Shown in pieces: positions 15,400 through 23,100 of a stretch of 64,000 nucleotides of DNA. A model generated the notes under the pieces. That model had not been told where the DNA came from, did no database searches, and saw nothing but the letters and a program-made list of their open reading frames with translations. The DNA is taken from the NCBI GenBank assembly GCA_963828075.1, contig CAWHDH010000017.1, positions 992,001-1,056,000 of the forward strand. The letters run 5' to 3'. This DNA is from JACCYI01 sp963828075. GTDB taxonomy: Bacteria > Actinomycetota > Thermoleophilia > Solirubrobacterales > Solirubrobacteraceae. Position numbers and translations under genes: made by a program. Position 1 is the stretch's first letter. Every line of letters starts with the position of its first letter.

Positions 15400-15902
15400 C
15401 GCTCGGCGTCGACGGCGGCCTGGAATGCCTGCCGGGCGCGCTCGCCGTGGACCGCGAAGACGATCCGGTCCAGGCCGGACCCGCCGGCGAGGTGGCGCCG
15501 CACCTCGCGGACCTCGATCTGCGCGGCCTCGTCGACCGGGAACCCGCCGACGCCGGTGCCGAACGCGACGAGCCCGAGCGTGCGGGCGCCGAGCGTGTCC
15601 GCGCGCTCGAGCGTCGACGCGGTGGCACGTCCGATGATCTCCGCGCTCGTCGGGCCGCCGAGCTCCATCGTCGCGGCGTGGATGACCCAGCGAGAGGGCA
15701 TGTGCCCGGCCGTCGTCTCGACCGCGTCGCCGAGCCCGATCGGCGCCCGCTCGCGCGATTCGCGGTCGAGATCGGGCCCCCCGGCGCGCGCGATGGCGGC
15801 GGCCACACCACCGCCGTGACGTAGCTCGGTGTTCGCCGCGTTGGCGATCGCCTCGACCTCCAGGGTCGTGATGTCCGCGTCGAGGACCTCGATGCTCGCC
15901 AT
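15396..15902 (-). CDS. Macrodomain protein (ADP-ribose-binding, probable hydrolase)
   Basis: 168-residue stand-alone macrodomain. Hallmarks are the N-terminal VLDADITTLEVEAIANAANTELRHGGGVAAAIARAGG (segments NAANTEL and GGGVAAAI bind the distal ribose and diphosphate), HMPSRWVIHAAT, and LGLVAFGTGVGGFPVDEAAQI, the second diphosphate loop. MacroD-type enzymes remove ADP-ribose from acidic residues or deacetylate O-acetyl-ADP-ribose. ATG 15902 starts exactly at the domain. It is divergent from acyP with an 18-bp gap and coupled to the downstream orphan through ATGA. No ADP-ribosyltransferase is evident in the window. Confidence 0.92.
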   Translation of the reverse strand: MASIEVLDADITTLEVEAIANAANTELRHGGGVAAAIARAGGPDLDRESRERAPIGLGDAVETTAGHMPSRWVIHAATMELGGPTSAEIIGRATASTLERADTLGARTLGLVAFGTGVGGFPVDEAAQIEVREVRRHLAGGSGLDRIVFAVHGERARQAFQAAVDAER

Positions 15903-15920
15903 GCCAACTACGGTACCCCG

Positions 15921-16190
15921 ATGGCGGTGCGCCGAAGGATCGTGGCCCACGGGCGTGTGCAGGGTGTCTTCTTCCGTGACTCGACGCGCCGGGAGGCCGA
16001 AGCGGCGGGCGTGGCCGGCTGGGCCGGCAACGCGGGCGACGGCACCGTCGTGGCCGTCTTCGAGGGCGAGCCGGACGGCGTCGAGCGCCTGGTGCAGTTC
16101 TGCCGGGACGGGCCTGGCAATTCCCGGGTCTCCCAGCTCGACGTGACCGAGGAGGAGCCCGAGGGGCTCAGCGGCTTCTCGATCCGCTGA
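15921..16190 (+). CDS. acyP: Acylphosphatase
   Basis: 89-residue enzyme hydrolysing acyl-phosphates. The catalytic loop GRVQGVFFRDSTRREAEAAG contains the family Arg; the catalytic Asn is in VAGWAGNAGDGTVVAVFEG, and the C-terminus SGFSIR fits. Length is typical (about 90). In Mycobacterium acyP is beside smc; here it is divergent from a macrodomain gene, within the same general block. PlsX makes acyl-phosphate nearby, but any functional link is speculation. Confidence 0.95.
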   Translation: MAVRRRIVAHGRVQGVFFRDSTRREAEAAGVAGWAGNAGDGTVVAVFEGEPDGVERLVQFCRDGPGNSRVSQLDVTEEEPEGLSGFSIR

Positions 16191-16258
16191 TCCAGGCGCA
16201 TCCGGCCGGTTTGCAGCGGTTCCGTCAGGTCGGCCTGACAGGGTGCGACCCCTCAGTC

Positions 16259-17692
16259 ATGGAAGCCGCCACCGCACTGCGTCCCGCCCGTGTCACGGTC
16301 CTCGCGAACCGCGTGATCGTCGACGGCCTGGTGGTCGAGGACGAGACGACGGCGGCGCTGGTCCGCGCCCGCGAGGAGGCCGGCGACGATCCGGCCGCCC
16401 TCGTCGTCGACGCGATCGAGATCGGCGCCCGGGTCCTGGATCGCGAGCAGACCGGCGCCAACGCCGAGTTCGTCAAGGCGGAGTTCGAGCGCGCCGCCCG
16501 CGCGCTGGACGCCGAGTTCGTCGAGCGCGCGCGCAAGGTGGCCGAGCGGCTCGACCAGAAGGTCGACGAGGTCTTCGGCGCCGAGCACGGGCACGTCACC
16601 CGGGCGCTCGAGCGTCATTTCGGCGACGAGTCCTCGGTCGCCGTGCAGAACCGCGTCAAGGCGCTGCTGGCCGACGCGAGCGTCGGCATGCGCGAGGACC
16701 TGCGCAAGCAGTTCTCCTCGGACTCCGAGCACAACCCGCTCGCCGGGTTCCAGCGCGCGTCGCTCGCGGTCATGAAGCAGAGCTCCGACCAGCAGGCCGA
16801 GCGGCTCACCCAGATGACCGAGACGATCACCGCGCTGCGGCTCGAGGTCGAGCGCCTGCGCGGCGACAAGAGCGCCGCCGAGGAGGTCGCCGCCGAGGCC
16901 GAGCGCGGGACGGCGAAGGGTCGGACGTTCGAGGAGGCCGTCTACGAGGCGCTCGACCGGATCGCGGTCGCCCAGGGCGACGACTGCGACGCGGTCGGCG
17001 ACTTCAAGGGCGCCACCCGGCGGACGGGCGACATCGTCGTGTCCTTGGAGGCCTGCCGCGGTCCGGCCCGAGGGCGTGTGGTCTTCGAGGCCAAGACGGC
17101 GCGACTCCCGAGGCGCAAGGCGTTGGAAGAGCTTGACCGCGCGCTCGAGGAGCGCAACGCCGACTACGCCGTGCTCGTGGTTCCGAACGAGGACCGGGTG
17201 CCCGCGCGGATGCAGACGCTGCGCGAGCTCAACGGCGACAAGCTGGTCGTCTGCTTCGACCCCGAGGACGGCTCGACGCTGGCGCTCGAGGTCGCGTACT
17301 CGCTGGCCCGCGCACGGGTGCTGATGGCCCGCGGCGAGGCCGAAGGCGTCGACGCGGCCGGCGTCCGCGAGGCGGTCGAGCGCGCGACGGTGGCGATGGG
17401 CGAGGTGCAGCGGGTCAAGGGCCAGCTCACGGGCGCCAAGACGTCGATCGACAACGCGGCGAAGATCCTCGACGCGATGGCCTCGGGGGTGCGCGCGCAG
17501 CTCGCGCACATCGAGGCGCTGCTCGATGCCGCGGAGGGTGAGGACTCCGAGGATGACGACGCCGAGGCGGCTCCGGCTCCCCGGGTGGCGGCGCTCGCCG
17601 CACCGGAGCCGGCACGGCGGGTCGCCCCACCCGCACCCGCAACGGCGGCCGGCGCGGCCGAGCTCGCCGGGCATCTGCGGCTCGATCTCTGA
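16259..17692 (+). CDS. Coiled-coil protein with PD-(D/E)xK nuclease-like core
   Basis: 477 residues from ATG 16259 (a TTG at 16211 would add 16). Residues about 60-215 are charged and helical (ERAARALDAEFVERARKVAER, MTETITALRLEVERLRGDK), probably coiled coil. Residues about 220-330 start GRTFEEAVYEALDRIA and continue GDIVVSL, RVVFEAKTARLPR and DYAVLVVPNEDRVP. The acidic D258 and E277-x-K279 on adjacent strands, after a helix with E225/E226, fit a PD-(D/E)xK nuclease site of the RmuC/restriction type. A second helical segment and a Pro/Ala tail follow. It resembles RmuC in layout but is not a confident match. It lies 68 bp after acyP. Confidence 0.7.
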   Translation: MEAATALRPARVTVLANRVIVDGLVVEDETTAALVRAREEAGDDPAALVVDAIEIGARVLDREQTGANAEFVKAEFERAARALDAEFVERARKVAERLDQKVDEVFGAEHGHVTRALERHFGDESSVAVQNRVKALLADASVGMREDLRKQFSSDSEHNPLAGFQRASLAVMKQSSDQQAERLTQMTETITALRLEVERLRGDKSAAEEVAAEAERGTAKGRTFEEAVYEALDRIAVAQGDDCDAVGDFKGATRRTGDIVVSLEACRGPARGRVVFEAKTARLPRRKALEELDRALEERNADYAVLVVPNEDRVPARMQTLRELNGDKLVVCFDPEDGSTLALEVAYSLARARVLMARGEAEGVDAAGVREAVERATVAMGEVQRVKGQLTGAKTSIDNAAKILDAMASGVRAQLAHIEALLDAAEGEDSEDDDAEAAPAPRVAALAAPEPARRVAPPAPATAAGAAELAGHLRLDL

Positions 17693-17697
17693 GGGCG

Positions 17698-17812
17698 CGA
17701 ACCCCGGTCATCGCGGGCAGGCCCGGGCGACTGGCGGCGGGTCCGAACCCCGATCATCGAGGGTGAGAGCGAGCAGGAGGAGGCGGGTCCGAACCCCGAT
17801 CATCGAGCGTGA
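17698..17812 (+). repeat. Three direct repeats of a CGAACCCCGATCATCGAG-type motif
   Basis: The 345-bp gap 17693-18037 between convergent genes has no supportable gene. Its left part contains three direct copies: AACCCC cores at 17700, 17746 and 17792, an exact 46-bp period. The second and third share GGCGGGTCCGAACCCCGATC and the following ATCGAG; the first differs at a few bases. They share the consensus AACCCgaNcATCGAG with the inverted copies further right, so the gap is one composite array of about seven motif copies. Confidence 0.78.
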
Positions 17813-17850
17813 AGTCGGCTGGGACTGGCGAGTCGGCCGGCGGAGCAGCC

Positions 17851-17962
17851 CGCACAACCCGGACTTCGAGGTCGCCCGAGGATCGATGTTCGGGTTCTAC
17901 GGCTCCTGCCCGTACAACCCGACCTTCGTTTCGAACGGGGTCTCGATGGTCGGGTTTTGCGG
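17851..17962. repeat. Two tandem inverted-repeat units, 60-bp period (same geometry as 6547-6660)
   Basis: Forward motifs start at 17851 (CGCACAACCCGGACTTCGAG) and 17911 (CGTACAACCCGACCTTCG). Inverted partners are at 17881 (GATCGATGTTCGGGTTCTAC) and 17941 (TCTCGATGGTCGGGTTTTGC). Both steps are exactly 60 bp, and the AACCCG/CGGGTT cores span 41 bp in each unit. Period and spacing are the same as in the array downstream of smc, although the flanking sequence differs. The array lies between the convergent coiled-coil gene and ABC permease gene. Role unknown; structured transcript ends or protein binding are both possible. Confidence 0.8.
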
Positions 17963-18037
17963 GGACGCGCCCAGGATCCCGCCCGCGCCACACCCGCCCC
18001 GCCACCGGCCACTCGGGCTCACCCTCGATGATGCCGT

Positions 18038-19216
18038 TCAACGAGCCGCAGCCCGCCACGCGTCGCGCAGCTTGATCGCCGACCCCGTCCGCAGCACCGC
18101 GCCGCTGTAGATCCGGGCCGCCAGCGGGATCAGCAGCGCGGCCGACCCTGCGGTCACCAGGATCGCGACCACGATCTGCCACGCCGGCGCCTCCCCCAGG
18201 GCGATCCGCGGCGGCATGGTCATGGGCGCAGTGGTCGGGATGAACGAGGAGACGGTCGCGAGCGTGCCGTCGGGGTTCTGCAGCACGCTGAACGCGATGA
18301 AGAACGACACGAGGATGATCATCGTCAGCGGCGCGGTCGAGGACTGCAGCTCCTCCTGGCGCGGGACGATGGCGCCGGCGCACGCGAAGGCGCACGCGTA
18401 GAACGCGTAGCCGAGGACGAACCAGACCAGCGCGAGGGCGGCCGCGGCGATGACGTCGCCGTCGACCTCGAGGGTGTCCGCGAAGTGGGCGGCCGCGACC
18501 CCCAGCACGGCGACCAGGACGAGCTGCGCGAAACCGAGGAGGCCGAGGCCGATCACCTTGCCCGCGAGCAGATGCGACGGCCGGATCGCGGCGAGGATGA
18601 CCTCGACCACGCGCGACGCCTTCTCCTCCACCACGCCCGACGCGACCCAGTACCCGAACGTCAGCAGCTGGCCGTAGAGCAGCATGATCGCGGCGAACGC
18701 GAGCCCGCTGCGCTCCTCCTTGCGAGGATCGGTCGGCTCCTGCGCGCGCACCTCGAGCGGCGGCGGGTCGAGCGCCGCCCGGCGGGCGCTCTCGTCGACC
18801 CCGGCGGTCTCGAGCGCGCGGTCGCCGGCCACCTGGCGATTCGCGACCTGGAGCAGCTCGAGCAGATCGCTCTCGGGCTCCTCGCGCGAATCGATCGTGC
18901 GGGCGCCGACCAGCGCGTCGAGCTCGTCGTCGGCGAGCGCGCGGCGCGCGGCGGCAGGGCCCTTCGGGCGCACGACCTCCACCTCGGCGTCGAACTGCGG
19001 GGCGAGCCGGGTGGCAGCTCGGACCACCTCGCTCCCGCCGTCGTCGGCAGCGGCCAGCCGGAACGGGTCGTCGCCGCCGCCGAAGAGGCTGGGCACGGTG
19101 GCCACGGCGAGCACGATGAGGACCGTGATACCGGTGGAGACGAGGAACGACTTCTGGCGCAGGCGCTCGGACATCTCGCGCCGGGCGACGATCGAGACCG
19201 TTTCCCGCGCGGTCAC
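18038..19216 (-). CDS. ABC-2 type exporter permease (NatB-like)
   Basis: 392-residue membrane subunit. One transmembrane segment near the N-terminus (about residues 25-45, ITVLIVLAVATVPSLFG) is followed by a large extracytoplasmic domain of about 135 residues. Then come at least five hydrophobic segments (AFAAIMLLYGQLLTFGYWV, LLGFAQLVLVAVLGVAAA, AALALVWFVLGYAFYACAF, LTMIILVSFFIAFSVL, IVVAILVTAGSAALLIPLA). VVEEKASRVVEVILAAIRPSHLLAGK is the characteristic cytoplasmic motif of NatB/YhaP permeases. GTG 19216 overlaps the ATPase stop by 4 bases. Related systems export Na+ or drugs; the substrate here is not determinable. Confidence 0.88.
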   Translation of the reverse strand: MTARETVSIVARREMSERLRQKSFLVSTGITVLIVLAVATVPSLFGGGDDPFRLAAADDGGSEVVRAATRLAPQFDAEVEVVRPKGPAAARRALADDELDALVGARTIDSREEPESDLLELLQVANRQVAGDRALETAGVDESARRAALDPPPLEVRAQEPTDPRKEERSGLAFAAIMLLYGQLLTFGYWVASGVVEEKASRVVEVILAAIRPSHLLAGKVIGLGLLGFAQLVLVAVLGVAAAHFADTLEVDGDVIAAAALALVWFVLGYAFYACAFACAGAIVPRQEELQSSTAPLTMIILVSFFIAFSVLQNPDGTLATVSSFIPTTAPMTMPPRIALGEAPAWQIVVAILVTAGSAALLIPLAARIYSGAVLRTGSAIKLRDAWRAAAR

Positions 19217-20130
19217 GCCACCACCTCCGGCTCGTCCTGCACGACCGCACGGAAGAGCTGCGTGAGCGTTGGGCGCTCGAGCGAGAAGTGCGTCACCGAG
19301 CCGGCCGCGCGCGCGGCGTCGAGCACGGCGTCGGGCGTCGTGCCGTCCAGCAGGTCGAGCAGGACGCCCGCCCGGCGGTCGCGCTCGATCACCGCGACGC
19401 GCCCGTCGAGGGCGTCGAGCCACCCATCCGCCCCGGTCGCCACCGCGACGCGCACCTGCACGCCGCGCCGCTCGCGGTCGCGCAGCTCGTCGACGCGCCC
19501 GTGGGCGACGAGGCGCCCGTCCTTGACGATCGCCACCGCCTCGCACAGCCGCTCGACGAGCTCGAGCTGGTGGCTCGAGAAGACCACGGGAACGCCACCC
19601 TCGGCCAGGCCGCCGAGCACGCCGCTGAGCACGTCGACGCCGACGGGGTCGAGACCCGAGAACGGCTCGTCGAGGACGAGGAGCTCCGGTGCGTGGACGA
19701 GCGCGGCGGCCAGCTGGACGCGCTGCTGGTTCCCGAGCGAGAGCTCCTCGACGCGATCGCCTCCGCGGTCGGCGATCCCGAGGCGCTCGAGCCACTCGTC
19801 GGCCGCGCTCCCGGCGGCCGCCCGGTCGAGACCGTGGAGCCGGGCGAGGTGCACGAGGTGGTCGCGGACGCGCATCTTCGGATACAGGCCCCGCTCCTCC
19901 GGCATGTAGCCGAACCGGCGCCGGACGGCGGCGTCGACCGCTGCCCCGCGCCAGCGCACCTCGCCCCGGTCGGGCTCGAGCACGCCGAGGACGATCCGCA
20001 TCGCCGTCGTCTTGCCGGCGCCGTTCGGCCCCACGAACCCGAACATCTGGCCCGACTCGACCGAGAAGGAGAGATCATCGAGGGCCACCGTGGCGCCGTA
20101 GGAGCGCGAGAGGCCGATCAGCTCGAGCAC
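19213..20130 (-). CDS. ABC exporter ATP-binding protein (NatA-like)
   Basis: 305-residue ATPase. Walker A GFVGPNGAGKTTAMR, Q-loop region GYMPEERGLYPKM, signature LSLGNQQRVQLAAALVH, Walker B ELLVLDEPFSGLDPVG and H-switch VVFSSHQLELVERLCE are intact. A C-terminal extension of about 85 residues follows, as in DUF4162-bearing NatA/CcmA proteins. I chose GTG 20130, which leads directly into LELIGLSRSYGATVAL and has a purine-rich GAGGGGAT upstream; ATG 20157 has no such sequence. It starts 55 bp after the 2182-residue gene and could share its transcript. Confidence 0.92.
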   Translation of the reverse strand: MLELIGLSRSYGATVALDDLSFSVESGQMFGFVGPNGAGKTTAMRIVLGVLEPDRGEVRWRGAAVDAAVRRRFGYMPEERGLYPKMRVRDHLVHLARLHGLDRAAAGSAADEWLERLGIADRGGDRVEELSLGNQQRVQLAAALVHAPELLVLDEPFSGLDPVGVDVLSGVLGGLAEGGVPVVFSSHQLELVERLCEAVAIVKDGRLVAHGRVDELRDRERRGVQVRVAVATGADGWLDALDGRVAVIERDRRAGVLLDLLDGTTPDAVLDAARAAGSVTHFSLERPTLTQLFRAVVQDEPEVVA

Positions 20131-20185
20131 CGGCCCCAAGCTATCCCCTCGGCCCATCGCGCGACGGCCGACCGATGCTCCGGAA

Positions 20186-23100
20186 TTACGGCACGCGGGT
20201 GTATGTGCCGAGCGGCCCGCGCTCGTAGCGGATGACCTCACCGCCGGGGAGGAAGAAGTCGATCGCCCGCACGTGCGTCCAAGCCGTCGCCTCGGCCGCG
20301 ATGCGTCCCATGGCGGCGGCCACGTCGGCCGGGCCGTCGCCGACGTGGGGCAGATGGATCGCGAGGTCGCCGCCGACGGGGACGCCGGGCATCGGCGCGG
20401 CGAGCTGGCTCACCTTGCCCTTGGGCGCCGCCTTCTCGCGCACCACGCGGGTGATGTCGGCGACGCGGGTCTCACGCATGCCGCCGGCACCGATGTCCGC
20501 CCGGCCGACCTGCGTCCCCGTGACCGTGGTGATCTCGACCCGAACCGGGACGGTCGTGCCGTCGGGCTGCCGCTCGTGGAGCACGAGGTCGCACGTGCGG
20601 CCCGCGCTCGAGTGCGGGATCAGCTCGACCCGGACGACCTCGGGGCGCTCCGCGTGGGCGATGATCGTCTTGAGCTCGGCCGACGCGGTGCGGGTGTGCA
20701 TCGGGACGTACTGCCCGGGCGTCGGCGCCGTCGCCGCCGTCTGGGTCAGACCACCGGCGCGCTCGAACAGCTCGGTCAGCGCAGCCATCGATGTCGCCGA
20801 CCCGTCGACCTTCGAGTACCGGGTGCGGAACGCGTCCGCGCGGTCGGCCGCCTTCTGCCGGACCTGCGCCGGGGTCAGCGGCGCGGCGGGCGCCGCCGGT
20901 GTGTGCGTGGTCGCGGGGGTCGCCGGACCAGCCGTCGCCGGGGGCGGGCCGCCCGCCGGGGTTGGACCGGCGGTGCCCTGAGCCGGACCACCGGGCGGCG
21001 GCGGATCCTTCATCGCCGCGGCGAGCGCCGCGTCGGGATCGGAGCGCCCGCCGGTCGGCGTGTCCCCGCCCATCAGCGAGTGCTGGGCCGCCGCCGTCGC
21101 CTCCGCCGTCCGCAGCCGCACGGTGATGTCGATGCCGAGGTCCTGGCACGCCTTGACGTACGCGGTGACCAACTCGGCGTCGGTCTTGAGCTGGGTGCGG
21201 CCGGTCGCGTCCGCCCACGAGCGCAGCTCGCGCATGATCCCCGTCGACCCCTCGGCCTTCGAGCCGACGACCTGGCCCGTCTTGGCGATCAGCGGGTCGT
21301 TGATCGAGAGGCCCGCCTCGCGGAACGCCTGCAGCACGCGCGCGAGGTACTTCGACGCCGACGCGGCATGAGCCGGGGTGTCGCCGTGGACGTGGCTCAG
21401 CTTGGCGTTCGAAGCCGACGCGACCTGGGTGACCGTCGCGAGCTCCTCGTGGATCGGGACGCCGCGCTCGCCGAGCCGCCCCGGCTTGCCCTTGAGGATC
21501 GGGCCGGTGCCCGCGTCGCTCTCGGCGCGGGCGAGCGCCTGCTGGAAGTCGACGACGTCCTCGACCGCCGCCCGCGTTCCGTACGCGTCGGGCTCGAGCA
21601 GCTTGAGCTTGCCCATGAGGCTGCGGACCTCGCGCGGGTCGATCGGCTCCTTCTTCAACGCGGCGAGCAGGTCGCCCTCGACCTTCGCACGGACCTCGGC
21701 CGGCTTGCCGGCCTTGAGCTGGCCCGAGAGCGCCTCGGCGGCGCCAAGCTGCGCGGCGATCCGGGCGCGCGCCTCGGCGCCGAGCTCCCCGGCTGCCCCC
21801 GGTCCGCGCTCGGCGGGGCCGGCGGACTCCAGCTGCTTCTGCTTGTACGCGTTCCACTGGTCGTCGGACATGTTCATCCGCATCTCGGCCATCGAGACCA
21901 CGCTCTGGTCGGCCGAGATCGCCGACCGCTCCTGCGCGCTGCGCGGCTCGATCCTGCCCTCGTGCAGCTCGGTGTAGAAGTTCGAGTCCAGGGCCGCGTC
22001 GGGCGGGTAGCCGGCCTTCTCGAGCGCCGCGTAGGTGTCGCGGACCGCCTCGACGCTGCGGGCCACCGCGTCGGTCGTCGTCGCCTTCGTGCCGGGCTTG
22101 GGCTCGACCTTGATGGTCACGTCGCGGTCGGAGCCGAAGCCCGGCGTGCCGAGATCCGAGAGCTTGACGTTGAGGTCGGGGTGCTCCTCCTTGAGCTTGG
22201 CGACGACGCCCTCGAGTGCCTGATCGGTGATGACCCGGCGCGCGTGCTGGACCGCCGCCTCGGCCGCCTTGGGGTCGCCCAGCCGGCCCGACTCGACCGC
22301 CGCGCGGATGTCCTTGAAGTTGCCCGCGTCCTTGATGTAGGCGGTGGCGGCGTCGACGTGCGCCTCGGGTTTGCCGCCCGCCTTCAGCGCGGTGGCGAGC
22401 GCCTGCTCGGGCGGGCGCGGCTCGGGCAGCGCCCGCTTGGCGGGCACGTTGGGCTCAGGCGCGCCCTTCGCCGGCGCCGCTGCCGGCTTGGCGGCCTCGG
22501 CGGCCGGCGTCTTCACCGGCTCGCCGAGCGCCTTCTTGACCGCCGGGATGTCGCCGTGCGTGAGCGCGAGCGACAGCGCGTTGGCCGGCTCGGGACCCAT
22601 CGCGCGGGCGAGCGCCTCCTGCAGCGGCGCCACCTCGCCCTGCAGCAGCGCCGCGCGCATGACGTCGAGCCCGACCTTCTCGGCGATCTTGGCCGCGATG
22701 CGCGCTCGCTCTGGGTTGGTGGGCTGGCCGCCGCGGCTCTGGGAGATCAGGTCGACCACGCCGTCGGCGAAGTAGCTGCCGAGCGTGTTGGCGAGCGCGT
22801 GGTTGGGGTCGTCGAGCAGGAGGATCGCGTCGAAGTCGCGCCCCGCCCGCAGCGCCTGCTCGATCGCCTTCGCGCGCGCCGGGCCGAAGCGGTCCTCGAG
22901 CGCGTTGCGCACGCCCTTGATGTCGTTCTCGAACAGCGCGCGGGCGATCGTCTCGGGGCCGATCAGCTCGATCAGCCGGCCCGTCACCCGCCGCGGCGCC
23001 CGGCCGGCGGGCTCGGGCAGCGCGATGCCCTCGAGCACCACGCGGACCATGTGCTCGCGGAAGCCGGCGGACAGGCTCGGGCCGAGCTGCTCCATCGCGA

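Noticed and set aside
22700..23060. Immunity gene overlapping the giant coding region
   Set aside because: Short frames here are antisense shadows without start signals or independent motifs.
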